This document shows positions 28,221 through 34,926 of a stretch of 64,000 nt of DNA, in pieces; position 1 is the stretch's first letter; every line of letters begins with the position of its first letter. The notes beneath the pieces are model-generated. The model worked only from the letters and a program-made list of their open reading frames with translations. It was not told the origin of the DNA and did no database searches. Source of the stretch: Streptomyces spongiicola (GTDB lineage: Bacteria > Actinomycetota > Actinomycetes > Streptomycetales > Streptomycetaceae); NCBI RefSeq assembly GCF_003122365.1, contig NZ_CP029254.1:3987001-4051000 (forward strand). The letters are read 5' to 3'. The position numbers were made by a program, and so were the translations under genes.

Positions 28221-28694
28221 GCCCACCACCGGGCTGGATACCCGGTGGGAGGGCGACCGCGGATGGTTCCCACGTTCACCAGGAATCGATCGATGAGGGA
28301 GGTGCCCGCCTTTACCCCGACAGCATCGCCACGCCTACGCCGCAGGCATTCACCGTGGCCTCCCCACCGGACCGATACAACCGGCTTCGGAGTAGACCGC
28401 CCCGCCGAGGCAGGACAGCCACGCGCTGCACACCGGCCCGTATCCATCAGATTTGAGCCGGCACTGGACTTACGGAGCGTCAGACAGCGGTTCCTCACGT
28501 ACACCTTCTCATCACTGCTTGCCGGACCCGGGCCGTCTGACAGTGCCGACCCGTCCCGTACGTTGTCGGAGGCTGCTCCCGCCCTCCCCGGCGTTCCCCG
28601 GCTCGGACTGCCTCCCAGCTTCACCGGCCAACTGCGACTGACCAGCGGCGGGGTCCTTTCACCCCCGCTCGACTCCAAGCGCCTCGTGGCGCAC

Positions 28695-28949
28695 GAACGG
28701 CTTCCAGTACGTCGAGGTCGCTTCCATGACCACCCGGGTGACGCCCTGGCATATCAGGTGGTCCGCGAGATCCAGGATGGCGCCGCTGGTCGCGGCCACG
28801 TGCCACACACGCTGTACTCTCCGGCCGGGCTTGTCCTCGTGCGGCACCCGGGTGCACACCATCCCGGACGCCTTGGCGATATCGATCGCCGCGACCCGCT
28901 CCACCAGCTCCGGTCCCTGCTCGCTCTCCTCGGCATCCGTCTCCGCCAC
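28695..28949 (-). pseudogene. IS110 transposase, 5' fragment (exon 1)
   Basis: From a GTG at 28949 (VAETDAEESEQGPELVERVA), with GGGGGAAGGGG upstream, through AIDIAKASGMVCTRVPHEDK (first Asp of the DEDD RuvC-like fold) and VVMEATSTYWKPF, ending at the intron 5' splice site. In the unspliced RNA the frame runs into the intron and stops at 28659. With the intron spliced and IS1182 removed the three parts give a normal IS110 protein of about 450 residues. Confidence 0.88.
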
Positions 28950-29243
28950 GGGCGCGTGCCCCTTCCCCCTCGTTCCGTTCGTGCCGTCTGTCCAAGGCGG
29001 CGCCCGCCCCAAGGGGCCACGGGGAAGACGAAATCTGACCGGCGTGCTCTACGGCAACAAGGCAAGGCCCCGCAGCGGCCCCTGCACCAGACTGACCTAC
29101 GGGCTTGGTGTCCCAACGAGCAACCGGAGTCGGCGAGCGGGCGCCGCGATCATGTTTTCACGCCGGCAAGGCGTTCCCCGACAGGGACCAGAATGACTGA
29201 CCTGCACAAACGTCAGCATCGGCAGGCACCGGCCCTGCATGTC

Positions 29244-29291
29244 CTTCGTTCGGGACGAAGAGGTCGTGGGTTCAAATCCCGCCACCCCGAC
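29244..29291 (+). repeat. tRNA-Pro(CGG) 3' fragment, att site of the pSAM2-type element
   Basis: These 48 nt carry a tRNA-Pro from the anticodon stem to the 3' end: stem CTTCG/CGAAG around the loop TTCGGGA (anticodon CGG), variable loop AGGTC, T-arm GTGGGTTCAAATCCCGC and acceptor strand CACCCCG. No D-arm or 5' acceptor strand precedes it, so it is not a gene. pSAM2 integrates in tRNA-Pro with an identity segment spanning this same part. It lies 83 bp from the end of the integrase gene, the usual att-int arrangement. Confidence 0.85.
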
Positions 29292-29299
29292 ACAGGTCA

Positions 29300-29334
29300 G
29301 AGGGCCAATCGCGTGATCGCGATTGGCCCTCTTT
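29300..29334 (+). terminator. strong bidirectional hairpin between att and int
   Basis: A perfect 14-bp stem GAGGGCCAATCGCG / CGCGATTGGCCCTC with a TGAT loop, followed by TTT. It would terminate transcription entering from the att side. Confidence 0.8.
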
Positions 29335-29342
29335 CATGCCCG

Positions 29343-29365
29343 GGGGGCCAAACAGGGGGCCAAAC
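29343..29365 (+). repeat. paired GGGGGCCAAAC repeats beside the AICE integrase
   Basis: Two perfect copies of GGGGGCCAAAC, at 29343-29353 and 29355-29365 (12-bp period), between the att fragment and the integrase stop. The position suits arm-type integrase binding. Confidence 0.6.
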
Positions 29366-29373
29366 GAATGTGA

Positions 29374-30597
29374 TCAGGCCACCGCGTCGCCCTCTTCGTC
29401 GTCCTCCGCGGCCTCCCCTTCCTGATCTTCGGCGAAGATGTCATCCATCGCTTCGGCGCCCTGCGTGATCACGGGCCGGAGCTGCTTGCGGTAGACCGCC
29501 TCTGTGGTCGCCTGGCTGCTGTGACCGACCAAGAGGGCGATCCGCTCCAAGGGGATGCCGTGGTCGGAGAGCAGGGACACGAAGCTGTGCCGGAGCTCCC
29601 GCGGGGTCCACTCAGGCTTCAGACCGGCTTTCTTCACGATCGCCTTGAAGTCGCGCCGGACGTTGGCCGCGTCAAGCGGCTCGCCGCTCCGAGTCGTGAA
29701 GACACGGCCGGTCGGGCTCCACTCCATCCCCCTCGATGCTCGCTCCTGCTTCTGCCATCGCATGTGCTCTTCGAGCACTTCGACCACCTGCTTCGGCAGA
29801 GCGATAGTCCGGCGGCTCTTCCGGGTCTTCGTCTCACCGTGCTTTCGCACCGAGCGCCAGACGGCGACGTGCGGCGGTATGCCGTCCGTCGTCTCCAGGT
29901 AGACGTGATCCCAGGTGAGGGGTCGTGCCTCTTCGGTGCGGACTCCGCTCAGGAGCGAGAGCACGAGGTAGGGATAAAGCCGTGACGGACGCGCGGCGGT
30001 GAGCACGGCCTTCGCCTGCTCCAGGTTCAGCGCCTTGCTCGGACGGCCGGGGCGCCCTTCCGGTGCGGTGACGAGTAGGGCGACGTTCCGCGCAGCCTTG
30101 TCCCTGCGCTGAGCGTGCGCGATGGAGCGGCGCAGGATGGCGAGCAGGTCACGCAGGCTTCGAGTCGCGAGGAATTCCGCCCTGTCGTCCAACCAGTCGT
30201 CCACGTCGTCCGCGCTGAGTTCCTTCAGCTTGGCCTTGCCGATGAACGGGATCAGGTGCTTGCTCGCCATCGAGCGGTTCTTGCCGATGGTGCCCTTCTC
30301 GTCGCGCCCCTTCAGCCCGCGCTCCAACCAGTCGTTCACCGCGTCGGCCACGGTGTAGTTGGCCGGCGCCTTGACGCCCGTCTGCACCTCCTTCTTCAAG
30401 TCCCGGATTTTCTGACGTACTTCGGTCTTCGTCTTGCCGTACACCTTCGGTCGACGGCGCTTGCCGTTCGGGGCGTACCCCAGCGAGACGGCGCCCACGT
30501 AGCTCTTCTTGGCGGGGTCCCAATAGATTGTGTCTGCACCGTGGCCAGCCCTTTGGGCGCGCTTCGGAGTCTCGGTCATGTTCTGTTGTGCCTCCAT
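29374..30597 (-). CDS. int: tyrosine integrase of a pSAM2-type AICE
   Basis: A 407-residue site-specific recombinase. The N-terminal arm-binding domain contains YWDPAKKSYVGAVSLGYAP and GKRRRPKVYGKTKTE. The SAM-like core-binding domain is at about 75-170. The catalytic residues are Arg in LLSGVRTEEARPL, His-x-x-Arg-like RELRHSFVSL, His in LLVGHSSQATTEAVY and the nucleophile Tyr in AVYRKQLRP. The tail is acidic (EGEAAEDDEE). It is read toward the tRNA-Pro fragment. Spacing to xis is 56 bp. It should act on tRNA-Pro rather than on the tRNA-Thr that bounds the island. It appears intact. Confidence 0.95.
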   Translation of the reverse strand: MEAQQNMTETPKRAQRAGHGADTIYWDPAKKSYVGAVSLGYAPNGKRRRPKVYGKTKTEVRQKIRDLKKEVQTGVKAPANYTVADAVNDWLERGLKGRDEKGTIGKNRSMASKHLIPFIGKAKLKELSADDVDDWLDDRAEFLATRSLRDLLAILRRSIAHAQRRDKAARNVALLVTAPEGRPGRPSKALNLEQAKAVLTAARPSRLYPYLVLSLLSGVRTEEARPLTWDHVYLETTDGIPPHVAVWRSVRKHGETKTRKSRRTIALPKQVVEVLEEHMRWQKQERASRGMEWSPTGRVFTTRSGEPLDAANVRRDFKAIVKKAGLKPEWTPRELRHSFVSLLSDHGIPLERIALLVGHSSQATTEAVYRKQLRPVITQGAEAMDDIFAEDQEGEAAEDDEEGDAVA

Positions 30598-30653
30598 GGG
30601 ACAGGGCCGCGCCCTGACGGGCGCGGCCCTGTGGAACTGAGCTGATGGGAGGT

Positions 30654-30863
30654 TCAGGCGGTGGCCTCTGCCTCGCGCTTAAGGAGTTCGACGTACTGCG
30701 CGATGTACTCCGGCGGCACGAGTCGGCGACGGCCGATGCGGACGGTCTGAAGTCGTCCGAGGCGTATCTCCTCGTAGACCATCGAGCGTCCGATCCTGAG
30801 AGCCTTGGCGGCCTCTTCGGGGCGGTAGAGGAGCTGTTCGGCAGGTTCAGCAACCGTGGTCAT
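30654..30863 (-). CDS. xis: excisionase, MerR-like helix-turn-helix
   Basis: A 69-residue protein from ATG at 30863 (MTTVAEPAEQLLYRPEEAAK), with GAGGAGG ten bases upstream. It is a winged helix-turn-helix of excisionase type (LRIGRSMVYEEIRLGRLQTVRIGRRRLVPPEYI). In AICEs this protein sits directly upstream of int and directs excision. The iteron-like region 30918-31135 lies right upstream and may include its promoter. Confidence 0.9.
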   Translation of the reverse strand: MTTVAEPAEQLLYRPEEAAKALRIGRSMVYEEIRLGRLQTVRIGRRRLVPPEYIAQYVELLKREAEATA

Positions 30864-30917
30864 GCGGCGGTGCCTCCTCGGCAGGGTTCCGGGGGCGGTG
30901 GCCCCCTTCCTGTCAGG

Positions 30918-31135
30918 TCCGCTACTTCCGCTACCTCCGCTACCGCCCTGGTCAGGGGTGTGATCGAGGTAGCGGATAGGGGTGCGGGTAGCGGATGGAG
31001 CCGCTACCGGCCCCGGGATCGTGGCCGCGGGGCGGGTAGCGGATGGGGCGTTGCGGTAGCGGATGCGGAGCGGCTTGCCGCTACCCGGAAACCGCCTCTG
31101 AGCTGCCCGGTAGCGGAGGTAGCGGAAGTAGCGCA
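30918..31135 (+). repeat. iteron-like array of GGTAGCGGA
   Basis: Three tandem copies (9-bp period) of TCCGCTACC/T at 30918-30944 face three tandem GGTAGCGGA/AGTAGCGCA copies at 31109-31135. Single copies lie between at 30968, 30987, 31035 and 31055, with inverted ones at 31001 and 31078. The right end overlaps the 3' end of the DUF3631 gene. The arrangement resembles an iteron origin or the operator of a replication protein. Confidence 0.8.
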
Positions 31136-32226
31136 CTTTCCGCGGGGGGTGGGCAGTAGCGCTGCCACGCGTCGTGCAGATCGCTCGCGTAGTAGCCCTT
31201 CATGACGCTCCCCCCGGCCTTGATGTTGCGGGCCGCGATGGGGGCGTTGTCCGCGGTCATGTACTCCCGCAGCATCCGCGACAGCCCGCGAGCATCGAGC
31301 GGCTTACCGCTCATGTCCGCCCACGGTGCCTCTTCGAGGCTGTGCAGCCTGTCGAGGATGGCGACGGTGGGCAGACGGTCGATGCCGTTGAACACGTAGT
31401 CGCGCAGGTCGGTCAACAGCCGGATACCGACGCTGCCCTTATCGCTGGTCTTGGCCGCGTTCACCAGCTCGATGCACGCGGCGCGGGCCCGCTCCGGCCA
31501 CGCGCCGCCCGCCGCGTCCGCGATGGCGAGCAGCGGTTCCCACACGTCCGCGGGCCGGTCGCTGATGCCCTCCGGCAGTGCCGGGAACACCCCGTCGACC
31601 AGGTGGCGCACGGACTGCGCCCACGCCTTCTCGTGGATGCGCTGCCGGAACGGCTCCACCCGCTCGTTCGGCGCGCGGCGGCGCATGCGGACGATGACCG
31701 AGCGCGTGAGGATCGTGTCCGGCAGCGAGCCGAGTCCAGCGACCGCGACTCCGCAGAACGACGGGAACTCCTGTACCTGCTGGTTGGAGCCGTCACCCAC
31801 GCAGCGCCACATGACGCCGGAGCGGCGGTGACCTGCGTTCAGGAAGCCACGGAGCTGTTCGTTCTCTCCGGCCTTGGGCCCGAATACGGTGTCGATCTCG
31901 TCAAACAGGATCGTGGGCCGTCCCTCCATCCCCGAGACCGCGCGGAAGAGCGCGGAGGCGGAGGCGTTGACCGCGACCATGGGTTGCGGGACGAGGGTTT
32001 CCACGATCTCCAGCGCGCGGGACTTGCCCGAACCCGGCTCCGGCGACAGGAACGCGAGCCGCGGTGTGGAGTCGAAGCAGTCGAGCAGGTGCGCGTGTGC
32101 GTCCCACAGCGTCACGGCGACGTACGCGGCTTCGAGAGGGAAGATGTTGAAGCGGCGGTGGAAGGCTTCCACCTCATCGAGCAGTGCGGAGCCGTCCATG
32201 GCGGGTGCCGGCGGGTTGGCGCTCAT
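31081..32226 (-). CDS. DUF3631-domain ATPase of the AICE replication module
   Basis: A 381-residue protein starting MSANPPAPAMDG after GGGAGG. The P-loop is EPGSGKSRALEI (about residue 73), Walker B ILFDEIDTVFG, followed by a sensor region LPDTILTRSVIVRMRRR and a C-terminal DUF3631 domain (LTDLRDYVFNG; LDARGLSRMLREY; KGYYASDLHDAW). Proteins with this domain often replace the helicase in AICEs with a Prim-Pol. It probably unwinds the element's replication origin. It is coupled to the upstream gene by ATGA overlap. The end of the gene is made of GGTAGCGGA iterons that encode its final residues. Confidence 0.85.
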   Translation of the reverse strand: MSANPPAPAMDGSALLDEVEAFHRRFNIFPLEAAYVAVTLWDAHAHLLDCFDSTPRLAFLSPEPGSGKSRALEIVETLVPQPMVAVNASASALFRAVSGMEGRPTILFDEIDTVFGPKAGENEQLRGFLNAGHRRSGVMWRCVGDGSNQQVQEFPSFCGVAVAGLGSLPDTILTRSVIVRMRRRAPNERVEPFRQRIHEKAWAQSVRHLVDGVFPALPEGISDRPADVWEPLLAIADAAGGAWPERARAACIELVNAAKTSDKGSVGIRLLTDLRDYVFNGIDRLPTVAILDRLHSLEEAPWADMSGKPLDARGLSRMLREYMTADNAPIAARNIKAGGSVMKGYYASDLHDAWQRYCPPPAESALLPLPPLPGSSEAVSG

Positions 32227-32579
32227 GCCGCCTGCCTCCCTTCCTGGTTGATGCGGAGCGGGCAAACGTCGCGGTGGGCGGTGTGGTCTTCGATCAGGGC
32301 GAGAACCTTCGTGTGACCAACGGCGCTGCGGTCCCTGCCGCATAGGCACTTCGAGGTGGCCGTAGGGACGGCGCCGCGCGGTGCGGAGATGCACAGCCAC
32401 GCGATCGGGTTCCTGCCGTCTCCCTGGCGCGGGTCAGGACGAAGAGCAGAAGGGACGCCCTTACGGGCGGCGCCTTTCGGCTCGCCCACGGCCGGAGCGA
32501 GCGCGGCTTGTGCAGCGGCGCGCGGGCCGGTGGGAGTTGCGGGAAGGCTCTTCAGTTGGGGGCGGAGCCGGGTACTCAT
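32223..32579 (-). CDS. small Cys/His-rich AICE protein
   Basis: 118 residues; ATG at 32579 overlaps the stop of the Prim-Pol gene and its own stop overlaps the next start (both ATGA). The N-terminal half is low-complexity Ala/Pro. The C-terminal half has a possible zinc site: C-L-C, then H in VGHTKV, then H...H...C in IEDHTAHRDVCPL. The tight coupling says it belongs to the replication module; function unknown. Confidence 0.65.
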   Translation of the reverse strand: MSTRLRPQLKSLPATPTGPRAAAQAALAPAVGEPKGAARKGVPSALRPDPRQGDGRNPIAWLCISAPRGAVPTATSKCLCGRDRSAVGHTKVLALIEDHTAHRDVCPLRINQEGRQAA

Positions 32580-33466
32580 GCCGCCCTCCGCTGACCGTTG
32601 CGGGCAATCGACCAGTTCAGACCGCTACGAATGGTCGCCTCACACGATCGCGGCGACAGACCGGCCTGCTCCCCCGCCCACTGAAGAGCCTCCTCAACCT
32701 GCCCCCTGGGAAGGTCGCCCCACGCGATAAACCGCCCCAGGGCTCGCGCCGCCCGGAGCAAGGTGGCGGTGCGCTCGCCCTCGGGGGCCGCTCGAACGCT
32801 CGCGGTTTCCGCGTTCAAGCCCGCTGCGGCATAGCTGGACGCCCGCACGGACGCCGGTGTAGGCATTAATGCCCGCGAAGACTGACGGGTCGTCAGGCTG
32901 GTGTACACCCACTCCGGCAGGGGCGCGGGCGGCATGTCGTTGACGACCGCGTAGGCGCCCGTGGGGGTGAGGCTGCCGGGGGCAACGACGTAGCCACCCC
33001 ACGCGCGGGTGTCGATGCGCTTGCCGAGCCGTCCGGCCGTGTTGCCGAGCCGGACGCCGGGCGGGACGGTGAAGTACAGGTGGACCCCGCCGCTCGCGGT
33101 CCGCACCGTGCGTGTGGTGGGGACGGCGTGCCCGGCGCGCTCGCAGAGCGCCGTGAAGGTCGTCACGCCGTTAGGCGTGTCCGTACTGCTCTTCCGCTTG
33201 GGCATGTCGAGGTCGACGACGACCAGCCCGGACGGGCCGGTCGCGATGCCGACGTTGAACGGCAGGTCGCCCCACGCGCGGCGGATGCGGTCCGGGTCGA
33301 TGGTGGCGCGCTCTTCCCACTTGCGGTGACCGCCCGCGCAGTCCCCAATGCCGGGGCAGACGTCCTCACCGTGCAGGGCCGGACGCTTGTCGCCGGGACG
33401 CAGCGGGAGGACGGCCCATCCGCGTTCCGCGGCATCCAGGGCGGCGAACAGGAGGTGACGGTTCAT
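32576..33466 (-). CDS. bifunctional DNA primase/polymerase (Prim-Pol)
   Basis: A 296-residue archaeo-eukaryotic-type primase. Catalytic Asp pair in LVVVDLDMPKR (about residue 85), the ASGGVHLYF His motif (about 125) and the closing WGGYVVAPGS motif. The N-terminal RGWAVLPLRPGDKRPAL is the usual opening of the Prim-Pol N domain; the C-terminal helical part (RAARALGRFIAWGDLPRGQV) follows. In AICEs this protein starts replication of the excised circle. It is the central gene of a translationally coupled string of four. Confidence 0.92.
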   Translation of the reverse strand: MNRHLLFAALDAAERGWAVLPLRPGDKRPALHGEDVCPGIGDCAGGHRKWEERATIDPDRIRRAWGDLPFNVGIATGPSGLVVVDLDMPKRKSSTDTPNGVTTFTALCERAGHAVPTTRTVRTASGGVHLYFTVPPGVRLGNTAGRLGKRIDTRAWGGYVVAPGSLTPTGAYAVVNDMPPAPLPEWVYTSLTTRQSSRALMPTPASVRASSYAAAGLNAETASVRAAPEGERTATLLRAARALGRFIAWGDLPRGQVEEALQWAGEQAGLSPRSCEATIRSGLNWSIARNGQRRAA

Positions 33467-33540
33467 GCCGTCACCCCCGTCGCGCTCGATGGGGTGGCCA
33501 GGGCCGGACGGCCCTCGCCGAAGTTCGCTCGTTGGGTCAT
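33463..33540 (-). CDS. 25-residue leader peptide coupled to the Prim-Pol gene
   Basis: ATG at 33540 with GGAG about 10 bases upstream encodes MTQRANFGEGRPALATPSSA and five more residues; its TGA overlaps the Prim-Pol ATG. The RBS, the ATGA coupling and the position in the operon support translation, but there is no homology to lean on. It may only load ribosomes for the Prim-Pol gene. Confidence 0.45.
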   Translation of the reverse strand: MTQRANFGEGRPALATPSSATGVTA

Positions 33541-33626
33541 GCTGGATATCTCCTGCTCTCTTGGAGGGACTGGAGAACCGGGGCGGGCGCAGGCTTGTGG
33601 TGAGACGGCGCCCGCCTCGGGCGTAG

Positions 33627-34088
33627 CTAGCCGTGGAAGTGACTGCGCTTGAAGACGGCCTTGCGGATGTTGACCGTGGTCCCGCCCTTGTGGCCGCTCG
33701 CGCTGAAGACCTGCACGGCGATGAAGCCGCCGAAGATGACGGCGGCGAGGATGACGAGCTGGGTGATGAGCGCGGTCAGCGCGGTGATGAACGCGGTCAG
33801 CAGGAACATCCCGCCGCACACCGCGGCGAACCCGACGCCCCCGAGAGCGATGTTCACCGCCGCGCGGGAGACGGGCGGCTTGTGCGTGACCGGCTCGGGC
33901 TGCACGGGGGTGATGGCGTAGCCGGTGACGACGCGGCCATCGGGCAGGACGACGCTCGCCACCGCCGGGATTTCGCCGGTCCGCACAGGCACGAGCGGCG
34001 CCGTGGGCGCGGGCGTGATCGGGGTGGGGTGGTGGAGGCCCCTGGCCGCCGTGTCGTACGCGGCCGGGAGGCGAGTGGATTCGTTCAC
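33627..34088 (-). CDS. Spd-like AICE membrane protein
   Basis: 153 residues. A Pro-rich N-terminal half (cytoplasmic or extracellular) is followed by two long hydrophobic segments at about 75-100 and 103-128, and a basic tail (GHKGGTTVNIRKAVFKRSHF). Proteins of this size and layout in Streptomyces integrative elements are called Spd and help to spread the plasmid through the mycelium. That role is inferred from position and topology only. Confidence 0.65.
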   Translation of the reverse strand: MNESTRLPAAYDTAARGLHHPTPITPAPTAPLVPVRTGEIPAVASVVLPDGRVVTGYAITPVQPEPVTHKPPVSRAAVNIALGGVGFAAVCGGMFLLTAFITALTALITQLVILAAVIFGGFIAVQVFSASGHKGGTTVNIRKAVFKRSHFHG

Positions 34089-34103
34089 GGTCGTGGCCTC
34101 CGG

Positions 34104-34298
34104 TCAGTTGCCGAGTCGGGTGATGGCGTCGGCGGACGCCTGCACGAGGTTGTGGATGGGCTCGTACGCGCCGGTCCCGGCGGCGAAGAACCCGAAGAGG
34201 AACAGCACGATGGCGGCGCCCCCTCCGGCGGACTTGGTCTTGACGGCGAGAGCGGACGCGGCGCCGAACAGGAGCACGGCGGAGATGTTGAGGATCAT
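34104..34298 (-). CDS. small membrane protein of the AICE
   Basis: 64 residues from ATG at 34298 (MILNISAVLLFGAASALAVK) with GGAAGG upstream. Two hydrophobic helices (about 2-19 and 26-46) are joined by KTKSAGGG. It lies between two other small membrane genes in one orientation. Probably part of the spread module; no motif is recognised. Confidence 0.7.
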   Translation of the reverse strand: MILNISAVLLFGAASALAVKTKSAGGGAAIVLFLFGFFAAGTGAYEPIHNLVQASADAITRLGN

Positions 34299-34312
34299 CG
34301 GGAGCCTTCCGG

Positions 34313-34570
34313 TCAGGGGGTGTGGGTACCGGCGCGGTAGATGCGGGCCCAGCGGTTGTAGAGCCAGCGGCCGACGCGTATGCGCTTGCCGGTGGCCTTG
34401 CAGCGGCGGCAGTCCTTGCCGCGCTTCATGCGGCCCTTGCGGTCGGTCTTCATGGCGAAGCCCCAGCCGTTGCACTTGCGGCAGTTGCCGAACGGGGAAG
34501 CAGCACACACGGCGACGTGACACAGCGTTACGCCAAGAATCAGGGTGATAGCGAGCAGGACAGGGGTCAT
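34313..34570 (-). CDS. membrane-anchored CxxC zinc-finger-like protein
   Basis: 85 residues from ATG at 34570 (GGAAGGG upstream). An N-terminal helix (VLLAITLILGVTLCHVAV) anchors it. The rest is basic with two CxxC pairs, CRKCNGWG and CRRCKATG, like one DnaJ-type zinc repeat. Such proteins are common in Streptomyces AICEs upstream of the spd genes. Function unknown. Confidence 0.7.
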   Translation of the reverse strand: MTPVLLAITLILGVTLCHVAVCAASPFGNCRKCNGWGFAMKTDRKGRMKRGKDCRRCKATGKRIRVGRWLYNRWARIYRAGTHTP

Positions 34571-34613
34571 GACGGGCCCTTCCAGGCGGGTTCCAGGGGT
34601 TTCCGCAGATGGG

Positions 34614-34701
34614 CCGCTATCCGCTAGCGGCCTGATCAGAGCGAGTTTGGGGCGCTAGCGGGGCCGCTAACGTTAGCGGGGGTTGCCGCTAGCGCTAGCG
34701 G
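34614..34701 (+). repeat. palindromic CCGCTA repeat cluster
   Basis: Contains CCGCTATCCGCTAGCGG (34614-34630), GCTAGCGG (about 34654-34661), a 16-bp perfect palindrome CCGCTAACGTTAGCGG (34664-34679) and another, CCGCTAGCGCTAGCGG (34686-34701). The half-site CCGCTA is the same as in the iteron array at 30918-31135. It lies between the spd genes and the remnant of the next gene, where promoters or the clt transfer site are found in AICEs. Confidence 0.8.
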
Positions 34702-34711
34702 CCCCGGAGCC

Positions 34712-34815
34712 TTAGCCCGCGTCCCGCTTCCCGTCACGCTCCGCAATCGCGGTGACGATGTGGGAGCGGTCGATGCCGCGCCGATTGACGACCTTGCCCG
34801 GGACCTGTCCCCGAG
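34712..34815 (-). pseudogene. 3' end of a truncated AICE gene, possibly the transfer ATPase
   Basis: Reading leftward, a good-codon frame NRRGIDRSHIVTAIAERDGK ends in a TAA at 34712. Its upstream part is cut by the IS3 end at 34816. In pSAM2-type elements the gene at this place is the FtsK-like traB. The short tail is compatible with a DNA-binding C-terminus but too short to prove it. Confidence 0.4.
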
Positions 34816-34926
34816 TGGTGGACACCTCTGAGCCCGGCCCCGGCAGGGGCCGGGTGGGAGGCATCTTTTATGGTGATGAAGGTCTACTCGCCCGAGTTCA
34901 AGGTGGACGCTGTCGCGCTGTACCTG
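34816..34926 (+). mobile_element. IS3-family left end with orfA start
   Basis: Begins with an IS3-type terminus TGGACACCTC and a GC-rich hairpin (GCCCGGCCCC...GGGGCCGGGT). ATG at 34870 gives MVMKVYSPEFKVDAVALYLP, the N-terminus of IS3-family OrfA. After about 19 codons it is cut by the IS1380 fragment. The rest of the IS3 element is absent. Confidence 0.7.

Larger units (their letters stand above)
24551..28694 (-). mobile_element. group II intron in the IS110 transposase gene, interrupted by IS1634
   Basis: The 5' end is GTGCGCC at 28694 (consensus GTGYG) and the 3' end is ...CTTCAC at 24551 (consensus AY). Splicing joins codon TTC of exon 1 to TTC of exon 2 in frame, giving YWKPF-FFLLEA, which matches the length of intact IS110 proteins. 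Near the 3' end the minus strand shows a GAGC...GGTGAAAG...hairpin of domain V type (about 24615-24655) followed by a domain VI-like hairpin. Without the 1965-bp IS1634 and one target copy the intron is about 2.17 kb, a normal size. IS1634 lies about 470 nt from the 5' end, between the ribozyme core and the RT gene. Confidence 0.85.

Noticed and set aside
28217..28678. A 153-codon minus-strand ORF beside the IS110 5' fragment
   Set aside because: Lies within the group II intron 5' ribozyme region and has no protein features.
29244..29291. Functional tRNA-Pro gene
   Set aside because: No acceptor 5' strand or D-arm is present upstream; only the 3' two thirds exist.
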